From assembly GCA_943326025.2 (NCBI GenBank), contig CALPRR020000124.1, forward strand, positions 1-7,621: 7,621 nucleotides of DNA, in the 5' to 3' direction. Both the position numbers and the translations under genes were made by a program. Each line of letters opens with the position of its first letter. Positions within the stretch are counted from its first letter, which is position 1. The DNA comes from Candidatus Kuenenia stuttgartensis. GTDB taxonomy: Bacteria > Bacteroidota > Bacteroidia > Flavobacteriales_D > Crocinitomicaceae. The notes beneath the pieces are model-generated. The model was not told the origin of the DNA. It was given only the letters and a program-made list of their open reading frames with translations, and ran no database searches. Shown piece by piece: positions 1 through 7,365 of this stretch.

Positions 1-405
1 CACTACTTCAGCATCAAAATAGGCTGGTAACTCTCCAACGTATGCAATTTGCGTATTTTTATTAGCTAATAAGTTTTTTCGTAAAACAGCCAAAATTGGA
101 GTTGTTTTGGAAGAAAAACTAATCACATTTTCTGTTTTGAGGTTGTATGTTTTAGCAATTGCCCATTCCAACACACATGATAAAGGGTGACCTAAACGAA
201 TGTAATCGTAGGCTGTACGCAATTCGTTAAGTGAAGTTGTTTCTGAATTATTTGCGATAAATAAACGTTCAAATTGGTCTAAAAATTCAGTTTTAGCTAG
301 TTTTTCATCATAAATATCTAATCGATGTGTTGTAAGATTTAGCCAATCAGTTGGCATGTTTACGATTACATCTTTAATATAATTCTGTAGTTTACTATTT
401 TCCAT
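1..405 (-). CDS. N-terminal part of a probable Cys/Met-metabolism-type PLP-dependent enzyme (partial, runs off left edge)
   Basis: An open frame of 135 codons starts at an ATG at 405 and reads without a stop to base 1, so the C-terminal part lies outside the window. Residues about 69-101 (RLGHPLSCVLEWAIA, then SFSSKTTPILAVLRK) resemble the segment of cystathionine synthase/lyase-type PLP enzymes where R-x-GNP...LE...IA is followed by FSSG-x-AAI-x-AVL. That places the protein in fold-type I, but the canonical GNP and SSGMAA residues are altered (GHP, SSKTTP). The PLP-binding lysine would lie in the missing part. The 85-base gap to the RhuM stop, with a possible -7 box in it, suggests its own promoter. 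Reading this as a coding gene is solid; the family is inferred from a motif pattern only, and a diverged or non-catalytic member is possible. Confidence 0.6.
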   Translation of the reverse strand, partial: MENSKLQNYIKDVIVNMPTDWLNLTTHRLDIYDEKLAKTEFLDQFERLFIANNSETTSLNELRTAYDYIRLGHPLSCVLEWAIAKTYNLKTENVISFSSKTTPILAVLRKNLLANKNTQIAYVGELPAYFDAEVV

Positions 406-438
406 AATTTTAGCTTTCAAAAGAACCTGATCGATTTA

Positions 439-459
439 TTTAACTTCAGCAAAGTTAAA
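439..459. repeat. Perfect 8-bp inverted repeat with 5-base loop between RhuM and the PLP-enzyme gene
   Basis: Bases 439-446 (TTTAACTT) are complementary to 452-459 (AAGTTAAA) around the loop CAGCA. No T-run follows on either strand, so it is not a convincing intrinsic terminator. It overlaps the possible -7 box at 450-457, so an operator is conceivable. The stem is mostly A/T and could be chance. Confidence 0.3.
450..457 (-). promoter_or_regulatory. Possible Bacteroidota -7 box (TAACTTTG) for the PLP-enzyme gene
   Basis: Read on the minus strand the bases are TAACTTTG, an exact match to the TAnnTTTG -7 consensus of Bacteroidota promoters. It lies 44 bases before the ATG at 405, a normal leader length. 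No TTG -33 element is present at the usual 17-23 base spacing, so the support is partial. Confidence 0.35.
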
Positions 460-490
460 CAAAGTTCTATTATTGGATGAGAGACGATTT

Positions 491-1498
491 TTATTTGTTC
501 AACTTTTTGATGTATTTATCAAAGTCAGAGATTATTTTTTGAGTTTTGTTAAATTCGTCGTATTCTTGAATTGCTTTTTTATCAGCTTTTAATTTAGAAA
601 TTGAACCTTTTCTATCTAAAACTTTGTATTCATTGAAATTCAAGAATTTGTTAACACTTTCTGCCAATTGTTCCATTGTGAAAGTGTTTTCTCTCTCAAT
701 TAATCCTTCTATGTAATCAAAATAACTTGAAACGGTTCGCTCTAACTGTTTTATCTCTTTTTCTTCTAAATAGTTTTTAGCAATCAATACATCCGATTTT
801 AAAATTCTACCATCTGGCGAATTTTTCCAAGTCGTTAAACCTAAATTATCTTTTGATCTATCTACCGATTTATAAATTATTTCAGCTGCTGTATTTCCTG
901 TTATTGCATAGTGAAATTTGTTTTGAATAAAGGCGAAGAAATTTTTTGTTATTTCAGCATTCTTGTCATAATCAATAGAACATTCCGCAAAAATATCGGT
1001 TATTTGTTGGTAAACTCTTCTTTCGCTTGCTCTTATTGAACGTATACGCTGCAATAATTCCTTGAAATAATCTTTCCCAAAGACCTTTTGCCCTGTTTTT
1101 AATCGTTCATCATCTAAAACAAAACCCTTTATGATAAATTCCTTCAGTATTTGTGTCGCCCAAATTCTAAATTGAGTTGCCTTTGATGAATTTACTCTGT
1201 AGCCTACTGAGATTATTGCATCGAGGTTGTAGTATTTTGTTTTTACGTCTTGTGTTTTTCCTTCTATAGCTCCATGTTGAGTGGTTTGTTCCAAAATGGA
1301 ACTAACCACTTCTTCTTGTAATTCTTGAGAATCAAAAATATTTTTTAAATGCTTAGTAATCGCTGGTCTTTGAACCCCAAACAATTCAGCCATAGCCTTT
1401 TGAGTCAACCAAACAGTTTCTCCTTCTAAATAGACATTTACTTTCACTTCATTATTTGAAGTGTTATAAATCAGAAAGTTTGATATTTCTTTGCTCAT
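491..1498 (-). CDS. RhuM-family protein
   Basis: This complete 335-residue protein has the usual length of the RhuM family, named after rhuM of Salmonella pathogenicity island 3. Residues about 29-55 (VWLTQKAMAELFGVQ...) have the look of a DNA-binding helix-turn-helix. Residues 89-134 carry the family's most recognisable block (YYNLDAIISVGYRVNS, then FRIWATQILKEFIIKGF). Residues about 184-270 form the conserved C-terminal region (NKFHYAITGNTAAEII, GLTTWK, AKNYLEEKEIKQL). The ATG at 1498 sits 31 bases from a -7 box. The biochemical role of the family is not established. Its members occur mostly in accessory regions, often beside restriction-modification or toxin-like genes, and nothing of that kind is visible next to it here. 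Family assignment is confident from sequence pattern; function is unknown. Confidence 0.9.
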   Translation of the reverse strand: MSKEISNFLIYNTSNNEVKVNVYLEGETVWLTQKAMAELFGVQRPAITKHLKNIFDSQELQEEVVSSILEQTTQHGAIEGKTQDVKTKYYNLDAIISVGYRVNSSKATQFRIWATQILKEFIIKGFVLDDERLKTGQKVFGKDYFKELLQRIRSIRASERRVYQQITDIFAECSIDYDKNAEITKNFFAFIQNKFHYAITGNTAAEIIYKSVDRSKDNLGLTTWKNSPDGRILKSDVLIAKNYLEEKEIKQLERTVSSYFDYIEGLIERENTFTMEQLAESVNKFLNFNEYKVLDRKGSISKLKADKKAIQEYDEFNKTQKIISDFDKYIKKLNK

Positions 1499-1529
1499 AT
1501 TTATCTGGTTGAAGGAGTTCTAATTTAAA

Positions 1530-1537
1530 CAAATATA
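1530..1537 (-). promoter_or_regulatory. Predicted -7 box (TATATTTG) for the RhuM gene
   Basis: The minus-strand sequence TATATTTG matches the Bacteroidota TAnnTTTG consensus exactly and lies 31 bases before the RhuM ATG, giving a leader of roughly 25 bases. No clear TTG -33 element is seen upstream. There is no purine-rich Shine-Dalgarno before the ATG, which is normal in this phylum. Confidence 0.5.
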
Positions 1538-1610
1538 GTGATTGAAATTAATCTAATGTGGTTAAAAATAGGTTTAATTTTTACTTCTATTTTCTCTAAA
1601 ACAATTCTAT

Positions 1611-1618
1611 TACTTTTG
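1611..1618 (+). promoter_or_regulatory. Predicted -7 box (TACTTTTG) for the LLM monooxygenase gene
   Basis: TACTTTTG followed by CA matches the TAnnTTTG consensus, with the CA extension often seen in flavobacterial promoters. It lies 21 bases before the ATG at 1640, so the leader would be only about 15 bases. It also argues against the longer GTG-started frame at 1538, because that start would be upstream of the promoter. The -33 element is weak or absent. It diverges from the RhuM promoter about 75 bases away. Confidence 0.5.
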
Positions 1619-1639
1619 CACTTTGATAGTTCTAAAATC

Positions 1640-2652
1640 ATGATAAAAAAAGAAATTGCTTACTCCATACTTGACCTTGCAGTTGTTTCCGAAGGAAAAT
1701 CGTTTCGTCAAACTTTTGATGATTCTGTGGCAATTGCACAATTGGCTGAGAATTCTGGTTATAAACGCTATTGGTTAGCAGAACATCATAATATGGATGC
1801 TATCGGCAGTAGTGCAACTTCTATTTTAATTGGTAAAATTGCTGAAGAAACACAACACATTCGAGTTGGTTCGGGAGGAATTATGTTACCCAATCATTCT
1901 CCGCTAATTATTGCTGAACAATTTGGAACGTTAGGCACGCTTTATCCCAACCGAATTGATTTAGGATTAGGCAGAGCACCAGGAACGGATCAAGCAACTG
2001 CAAGTGCCATTCGCTCAGATTTTTCGAAGCAGCGATGCAGTTTCCATCTGAAGTTCAAAAAATTCAAACGTATTTTTCGGTGAACAATAAACAGCAACAA
2101 GTACGTGCAAACGTGGCAGAAGGTGTGGATGTACCCTTGTATATTTTAGGTTCAAGTACAACAAGTGCTTATTTAGCTGCAGAAAAAGGATTGCCTTATG
2201 CTTTTGCAAGTCATTTTTCGAGTGCACAATTAATGGAAGCATTAAAGATTTATAAAAGTCAATTTCAACCTTCTAATTATATAAATCAACCTTATACTAT
2301 CGCAGGACTTTCAATCATCATAGCAGATACCGATGAAGAAGCAGAATTTCTTTCAACCTCTTATTATTCAAGAGTAATCGGGATTTTAACAGGAAACAGA
2401 AGTCCATTAGAGCCTCCTTTTGAAGTAACGAATGAATTCCGAAGCATCGTACAACAACCCGCAGTACAACAAATGTCGAAGTACGCCTTTATCGGTAATA
2501 AAGAAACCGTGAAAAAGAAAGTGAAAGCCTTTATCGAAAATACAGGGGTGGATGAACTAATGGCTGTCACGAATGTATTTGATTTCGAAGATCGTATGAA
2601 ATCGGTGAAGTTGTTTGCAGAGATAATGGGTGAGCTGAATGGGAGCAATTAA
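1640..2652 (+). pseudogene. Luciferase-like (LLM class, group 1 / MsnO8-type) flavin-dependent monooxygenase, frameshifted
   Basis: Members of this TIM-barrel family use reduced FMN and oxygen to oxidise small molecules; the substrate of this subgroup is generally unknown. The first frame runs from the ATG at 1640 and gives 128 family-like residues, including YWLAEHH (44-50), VGSGGIMLPNHSP (76-88) and RIDLGLGRAPGTD (105-117). It then reads into non-homologous sequence and stops at 2081-2083. The homology continues in another frame from about 2023 (FEAAMQFPSEVQ, LGSSTTSAYLAAEKGLPYAFASHF, GVDELMAVTNVFDF) to the stop at 2650-2652. Adding one T to the five-T run at 2020-2024 joins both parts as RSDFFEAAMQFP and yields 337 residues, the normal family length, so only one base is missing. 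Codons before 1640 (MIEINLMWLK..., from a GTG) are unlike the family and were left out. It may be a true pseudogene, a phase-variable gene or a sequencing error. Confidence 0.85.
2372..2608 (+). repeat. Direct repeat, copy 1 (inside the 3' half of the LLM gene)
   Basis: This segment aligns without gaps to 7385-7621 at a constant offset of 5013 bases, with 25 mismatches in 237 bases by hand count (89.5% identity). The right end is set by the window edge, so the true repeat is probably longer. The last 40 bases of the aligned part (2569-2608) are identical. The left end is sharp: upstream of 2372 the two loci share nothing recognisable. Confidence 0.95.
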
Positions 2653-2668
2653 TTCTTTTGTTTTTGGT

Positions 2669-2721
2669 TATCATTATTTAATTTTTATGTCAATCGCCTA
2701 TGCTGATAATGATATTTTTTT
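2669..2721 (+). terminator. Possible intrinsic terminator after the LLM gene
   Basis: TATCATTA at 2669-2676 pairs with TAATGATA at 2707-2714, and the stem can be extended inward by about one pair. A seven-T run at 2715-2721 follows directly, the right order for a plus-strand terminator 17 bases after the LLM stop. The stem is almost all A/T and the loop is 30 bases, so folding is weak. The T run overlaps the stop codon of the convergent membrane-protein gene. Confidence 0.35.
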
Positions 2722-3265
2722 ATTTCTTGGAGAAGACTAGTCCCCATCTTCCAATGTTCATTGTTTTTTTAAACGTTTGCCCAACTTGATATGGTTTTTG
2801 AACTTTTAGTTCAATTATTCTGTTGAGTTCTTGGTCTTGAATTTTTATATAATGTCTTTTTTGTCCTTTGCTCTGAATTATGTAATAGTCAATAATTTTT
2901 GCGTTTATATTTACAGTCTTGTTGTCGCCTAAATAAGCGTTTGTCAAAATAATTAATGAAAGGGTGGTTGCAAAAAATATTCCAGTCATTGCTAAAGTCA
3001 AAGTCAATACTCTGAAAATCGTCCGAAGTTTTGTTCCTATTTTAGATCTATATTCCTTTTTTTCATATTGCCGAAGAAATGTTAAATAGCTGAAATAGCA
3101 AATAGGTATCATAATGATAAGAATTGGCAAAGCAAAATACTTCATTGTCCAGCTTGTCGCTATGTCAACTTCAATAAAGTCAAATGATGTAAATGATATA
3201 ACAATTGTCAGTATACAAAGTCCAATTATTATATAAAATATGGTCTGAAATTGTCGTATAGTCAT
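2720..3265 (-). CDS. Hypothetical three-helix inner-membrane protein with soluble C-terminal domain
   Basis: The protein has 181 residues and starts at the ATG at 3265. Three hydrophobic stretches, at about 8-28, 42-64 and 84-110, are likely transmembrane helices. A basic loop (residues about 65-82, RQYEKKEYRSKIGTKLR) between the second and third suggests this loop faces the cytoplasm. Residues 112-181 look like a small beta-rich domain, with alternating hydrophobic residues (HYIKIQDQELNRIIELKV) and a G-Q-TFKKTMNIGRWGL ending. I recall similar tails (a KVGD-F-K-W-x-KGSLGL pattern) in uncharacterised Bacteroidota membrane proteins, but I cannot name a family. It is convergent with the LLM gene, with 67 bases between the stops. 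Its function is unknown. Confidence 0.75.
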   Translation of the reverse strand: MTIRQFQTIFYIIIGLCILTIVISFTSFDFIEVDIATSWTMKYFALPILIIMIPICYFSYLTFLRQYEKKEYRSKIGTKLRTIFRVLTLTLAMTGIFFATTLSLIILTNAYLGDNKTVNINAKIIDYYIIQSKGQKRHYIKIQDQELNRIIELKVQKPYQVGQTFKKTMNIGRWGLVFSKK

Positions 3266-3376
3266 TGGTTTGTGATTCTTTCTAAAATTGCCTTAAGCGT
3301 TTAATTGGGTTGCTATCGCCTCACAAAACATTAATAAATCTAAAAAATTCTTTTATTATATTCTTTAAAAAGAAGA

Positions 3377-4204
3377 TTATTCTTTTTCATATCTAAAATA
3401 AGTGTAATTTAATTTATTTAAAATATAATTATAGCCTTCAATTTTTGAAAGTAGGTCTAATTCATTGTAAAACAAGGTTTTTTTGTGCTTTATATTGTTT
3501 TTTTTGTCCCAAACATAATATTCCTCAAAATTGTTTTTGTTATCTATTAAATGATAATATGTATAAATTTCATTTCCTAGATTATCAAATTTCGAATGAA
3601 AAGTTGTATCTCCATTATAATGAACTTTTGTATAAATAGGTACACTATTGTTTTCTTTTATAGAAAATAAACTCAATCTATTTGAGTCTTCATAAGAATA
3701 TAAAGTTTCGACCGTTTGATGTGAGGATTTGAAAATTTCTTTAATTAATTTTGAATTTAAATAATAGTATTGAGTTATGACTTTTTCAGTATCAATTTCA
3801 TTATTCATTTTATGAATTATCCTATATGAATTTTTATTAATTAATTGATTTTCAGTATTGTATTTGTATTTTGTGATTTTATGAGGAGTAGAATCTGAAA
3901 TAGGGTCGATTGTTTTTGTTTCGATCAGATTTTCATTTTCATCATATTTAAAATAAACAAAACCATAAAATCCATCAATAAAATTTCCATTTGTATCGAT
4001 TTTTGAAGCGTAAAAACTGTTTTTTAATTGTAAGCCATTTGTATCGTAGTACATTGTAAATAAGTCTTTTCCATCTAAAATTTCTACACATCGTTTTATT
4101 TGAGATTTTTTTATAGCAGTTGATTTATTCCTATCCAACATACTTTGAGAATAAACAAAGTTTGTGCTTAATAAAAGGATTAAAAATCTGATTTTATTTA
4201 ACAT
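3377..4204 (-). CDS. Hypothetical secreted protein with degenerate YD-like repeats
   Basis: The protein has 275 residues and starts at the ATG at 4204. Residues 1-20 (MLNKIRFLILLLSTNFVYSQ) form a signal peptide with a basic start, a hydrophobic core and the Y-S-Q end common in Bacteroidota, so the mature protein is exported. The rest holds several loose repeats that begin with an aromatic pair, then an acidic/Asn turn, then a short strand: YYDTNGLQLKNSF, YDENENLIETKTI, YKYNTENQLINKNS, YSYEDSNRLSLFS, KFDNLGNEIYTYY, FYNELDLLSKIEGY. These recall the YD/RHS repeat, which builds beta-rich surface structures, but they are too irregular to call a true RHS protein. There is no lipobox cysteine and no C-terminal secretion-sorting domain. 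The function is unknown. The gene is set apart from both neighbours by spacers of 111 and 204 bases. Confidence 0.75.
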   Translation of the reverse strand: MLNKIRFLILLLSTNFVYSQSMLDRNKSTAIKKSQIKRCVEILDGKDLFTMYYDTNGLQLKNSFYASKIDTNGNFIDGFYGFVYFKYDENENLIETKTIDPISDSTPHKITKYKYNTENQLINKNSYRIIHKMNNEIDTEKVITQYYYLNSKLIKEIFKSSHQTVETLYSYEDSNRLSLFSIKENNSVPIYTKVHYNGDTTFHSKFDNLGNEIYTYYHLIDNKNNFEEYYVWDKKNNIKHKKTLFYNELDLLSKIEGYNYILNKLNYTYFRYEKE

Positions 4205-4408
4205 ATTGGTTTAAATTTTATCTAAAAAACATTGGTAAATACAACTTTTCTTGTTTAACGTAAGTAGGTCAGCAAGGTTATATTTAAATAATATTTTTGT
4301 TTAATATTCATTTCTGTTTGATTTAAAATTTAAGTCATTTTCACCTCTAATTATCTTCTTCTATACTCTAAAGCCGAAGTGAGAATTTAAAATTTTATCA
4401 ATAACAGT

Positions 4409-5230
4409 CTACATCTTTTCTGAACTTACTCCTTTTAGTCTAAATATTTTTTCAAGTTCTGCTGTCCAATCTGCAATTATTCTTATTTCTTTCAATTTAT
4501 TTTTTGTGTCGATACCGTTTTGTAATTGCCTTTGTTGATCTGATGGTATTTTTATTTCTTTTCCTTTGAAACCATCTTCATAAAAGAAATTAGTTGTCCA
4601 ATTTGTAATGTACATTTGATTGTTTGGCGCTATAACAACAGTTGGTGCATAACCCATACTGATTTCATAACTTTTAGTTGTCGCAATTCTAATGTCTAGT
4701 GGAAGTGTAAGATCAGAATGTTCAATGGACTTAACTTGGTCAATGAAAAAGAAATTGTCATTGTTGTAATACATTAAACCAACTGGCGGTTTACTTTGAA
4801 TACTTATGATTGCATTTTCAATTATTTGTCCGTTCTCCAAAATGCACTTGCATGGAATAGATATAAATTCCTTTAAATTACCATAATGGTCTAGAGGCGT
4901 ACAACCAATTTCTGAAAGTACTTTCAAGTGTTCAGGATGTATTTCTAACTTTTTGTTATTCCAGTCTTCCACTGTTTGCAAACGATTTTGCGGCACAGTG
5001 TCAACTTTGCTTTTTGAATTGTCAACGAACCAGATTGTTTTACAAGATTCACATTGAACAAGTCTTCCAATTTTTAAGGTCTTAAGGTCATGATAAGGTC
5101 CGGAATAGTCATTCTTTAAACTGCTAAAACTTGTGCCAATAACATTAGGACTGTGACAAGCTGGACAACCTTTCTTATCAACAGTATTATTGTATTTCAG
5201 TAGTTTTTTAATGTATTTCAGTAGGTTCAT
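4409..5230 (-). CDS. Hypothetical protein with N-terminal four-cysteine zinc ribbon
   Basis: From the ATG at 5230 the protein has 273 residues. A longer frame exists from a TTG at 5254, adding MNNFICNI; the ATG was preferred because the extra residues look non-conserved and TTG is a rare start. After a basic amphipathic N-terminus (MNLLKYIKKLLKY), two CxxC knuckles, CPAC (residues 22-25) and CESC (60-63, followed by KTIWF), form a probable zinc ribbon. The knuckle spacing of 34 residues is typical of such domains. The remaining 200 residues show no signal peptide or membrane helix. They include a beta-rich segment with VGLMYYNNDNFFFIDQV and MGYAPTVVIAPNNQMYITNW, then a charged helical tail (KNKLKEIRIIADWTAELEKIF). 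I do not recognise the family. A cytoplasmic role is inferred only from the absence of export signals. Confidence 0.75.
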   Translation of the reverse strand: MNLLKYIKKLLKYNNTVDKKGCPACHSPNVIGTSFSSLKNDYSGPYHDLKTLKIGRLVQCESCKTIWFVDNSKSKVDTVPQNRLQTVEDWNNKKLEIHPEHLKVLSEIGCTPLDHYGNLKEFISIPCKCILENGQIIENAIISIQSKPPVGLMYYNNDNFFFIDQVKSIEHSDLTLPLDIRIATTKSYEISMGYAPTVVIAPNNQMYITNWTTNFFYEDGFKGKEIKIPSDQQRQLQNGIDTKNKLKEIRIIADWTAELEKIFRLKGVSSEKM

Positions 5231-5386
5231 AATGTTGCATATAAAGTTATTCAACTAACCGAAAGGTGACACTTTTACCATAAATTTGATATGGTAAGCT
5301 AATGTTTGATTAAACCCGAAACTACTTTCTTGTAACACGAAATCCCATATTTTGGTGCTGTTAGATACAGTTTTTATTTTTGTTAT

Positions 5387-7174
5387 CTATTTACCACAGT
5401 TTCTCATTAGTTCTGCTTCTACTGTTAAACCTAAATCTTGCGCGGTAAGTAAGTCTAGGCAATAGTCGCTATAGATTAGCATTTGTTTTATTTGTCCACG
5501 AATGTAATATGCAAAACCAAGTTTTTTATCAATTTCAATTGCCGTATTGCAGTCGGATAGAGCTGATAAAATATTTGATTCTGATTTTTTTAACGAAGAT
5601 TTAGTCGGAAAACTCCAATTCACACTCATTGGTTGATTATTGAAATTAGTATTAAGAGAATAAGAACTGATTTTTACCTTTTCAGCTAAACTCACTTTTG
5701 CAATTGCTCGATTCACGTATGCTAATGGGAAGTCCTTATTTAGCTGAATACTTTTATTAAAATCATTGATAGCCATTTCATATTTTCCAACTTTTAGGTA
5801 AATATGCCCTCTCATATTGTAATAAGCCTCTTTATTAAACTCTTTAATATCAGGAGCTAATTCTATTGCTTTATTTATTTGGATTAAAGCTTCTTCAAAA
5901 AGACCTAAATTAACTTTGCATTCTGAAATACTAAAATATGTCGAAGCTAATGAACCATTATAAAAACTTGTAATCTTTTCGGTTGATGCGCCTGTGAATC
6001 TTGGGTTTGATTTTATTTCTTCTAAAATATTTTCTTTGTGCTTTAACGACAGATTATAATTTTCAATTGCCTGTTCATATTGATTTAAGGATAAGTAAGC
6101 ATTTCCTTTAAAAGATAGCAACATTGAATAGTCTGGAAAAAATTTAAGCCCTTCCGTGTATATGTTAATTGCTTTTTGATATTCTTTTAAATTATAATAG
6201 CCTACACCTCTTTGATAGTAATAGCTTGGTTTTGAAGCATCACAAATGTCTTGGAAAGCGTCATTAATTTCTGTTATTGCTACTTGATCAGTAATTTTAC
6301 CACTTTGAATTAATGATTTCAAAATAATATAATCTGAGCATGAGGCATCAAGGTCTTCCAATTTATAAAATGATGTTGCTCTATTTAGGTAAGGTAAAAA
6401 ATCGTTTTGATTTATTGAAATAGCTTTGTTGTAATCATTTATAGCTTTTTGATATTCTTGCATCACATCAAAAATTGCACCCCTTCCTGTGTAAAGTGAG
6501 AATTGATTACTATCAAGTTCAATAGCTTTATTTACATCTATCAATGCATCTTCTAGTCTTTTTTGACTGTAATAAATACTTGAACGTTGAAAGTAAGGAT
6601 AATAGTTTTCAGGAGACAGCTCAATTGCTTTTGTTAAATCCGAAATTGCTAAAGATTGATAGCCTGAATTTGCATTATAAAGACCTCTTTGAACATAATA
6701 TTCAGAATTATTTGGGTCTAATTCAATTGCTTTGTTGTGGTCGACTAAAGCTCCAAACTTGACGCCAAGCATTTCTTTCAGTCTTCCTCTATTAGAGTAA
6801 AGAAGTGCGTCTTTAGGATCTGTATTTACCGCTTTGTCAAAATATTCGAGAGCTTTTTTATTGTCGCCCCTTAATGAATAAACTCTTCCAATGTTTAAAT
6901 AACATCTAGCACATTTTGGATTTACAGCCAAAGCTTCAGAATAGTATTTTTCACCAAGGTCAAGGTTGTTTTTAGTAATATAAGCATAACCAAGCCAACG
7001 TAAAACATCTTCATTCTTTGGATGTTTCTTTAATTCTTTGTCAAAATATTTTATTATCTCGTCTGACTTGCCTCTTATCATTAAAGAGTCTCCAATTTTT
7101 TGATATATATCCTTCGACTGCCCAAAACTCAAAGTAGATAGGATTATAAATAATATTGTTGATGTCGTCTTCAT
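5387..7174 (-). CDS. Secreted or periplasmic TPR-repeat protein
   Basis: From the ATG at 7174 the protein has 595 residues; a TTG six codons upstream is open but would spoil the signal peptide (MKTTSTILFIILSTLSFGQS), so the ATG was chosen. The mature part is nearly all tetratricopeptide repeats, about 13-14 units of 34 residues. Eight run in close register over residues about 22-260, with the consensus x-x-AYxxRGxxYxxxGxxxxAIxDxxKAIELDPxN (for example KAIELDPNN, KAIELSPEN). A linker with two cysteines follows, then about five or six more units, one of them split by a 35-residue Ser/Asn-rich insertion (SSYSLNTNFNNQPMSVNWSF). No enzymatic domain is attached. TPR arrays bind other proteins, so a scaffold or assembly role in the envelope is a reasonable guess; the partner is unknown. 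The stop is 156 bases from the next gene's ATG. Confidence 0.9.
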   Translation of the reverse strand: MKTTSTILFIILSTLSFGQSKDIYQKIGDSLMIRGKSDEIIKYFDKELKKHPKNEDVLRWLGYAYITKNNLDLGEKYYSEALAVNPKCARCYLNIGRVYSLRGDNKKALEYFDKAVNTDPKDALLYSNRGRLKEMLGVKFGALVDHNKAIELDPNNSEYYVQRGLYNANSGYQSLAISDLTKAIELSPENYYPYFQRSSIYYSQKRLEDALIDVNKAIELDSNQFSLYTGRGAIFDVMQEYQKAINDYNKAISINQNDFLPYLNRATSFYKLEDLDASCSDYIILKSLIQSGKITDQVAITEINDAFQDICDASKPSYYYQRGVGYYNLKEYQKAINIYTEGLKFFPDYSMLLSFKGNAYLSLNQYEQAIENYNLSLKHKENILEEIKSNPRFTGASTEKITSFYNGSLASTYFSISECKVNLGLFEEALIQINKAIELAPDIKEFNKEAYYNMRGHIYLKVGKYEMAINDFNKSIQLNKDFPLAYVNRAIAKVSLAEKVKISSYSLNTNFNNQPMSVNWSFPTKSSLKKSESNILSALSDCNTAIEIDKKLGFAYYIRGQIKQMLIYSDYCLDLLTAQDLGLTVEAELMRNCGK

Positions 7175-7365
7175 AAAATTGTGTAAAAACAAATTATTAC
7201 CAAAACAAACTATCGTATATCTATCTAAATGAGTTTGCTAAGCGATAAAATATTCAGTATTTGTATATTAAAAATGTTTAAAATAAATAAAAACAACAAA
7301 TTATCTGATAAATTTTCTAATTTATTAAAATTATCTTTTTTAATTTTACGTTTTCTCTAGACCAT

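Noticed and set aside
1538..1639. GTG-started N-terminal extension of the LLM frame with a hydrophobic stretch
   Set aside because: The promoter-like box at 1611-1618 lies inside it, the residues do not resemble the family, and the ATG at 1640 matches the usual N-terminus (MIKKEIAYSILDLA).
2018..2030. Programmed -1 ribosomal frameshifting in the T run of the LLM gene
   Set aside because: The run is only five T, the zero-frame codons (GAT TTT TCG) do not form a standard slippery heptamer, no strong downstream stem was seen, and this enzyme family is not known to use frameshifting.
2015..2648. Minus-strand frames of 75 and 94 codons (2015-2242 and 2364-2648)
   Set aside because: They lie antisense to the clearly homologous LLM coding sequence and show no family features of their own.
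2690..3320. Shared AGGCGAT-type motifs in the spacers on both sides of the membrane-protein gene (about 2693 and 3315), considered as integron-like recombination sites
   Set aside because: The shared part is only about seven bases, the flanks differ, and no paired core-site inverted repeats were found in the other spacers.
3361..3374. Palindrome TTCTTTAAAAAGAA after the secreted-protein gene, considered as a terminator
   Set aside because: The loop is only two bases, the stem is A/T-rich and no T run follows on the minus strand.
3445..3639. Plus-strand frame of 64 codons
   Set aside because: It is antisense inside the secreted YD-like gene, and its composition looks like read-through of the opposite strand.
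5363..5388. AGATA/TATCT inverted repeat around the end of the TPR gene
   Set aside because: Five A/T-rich base pairs with a 16-base loop are expected by chance in this composition.
6544..6762. Plus-strand frame of 72 codons
   Set aside because: It is antisense to the TPR repeats; its open length is explained by the repeated codon pattern of the real gene.
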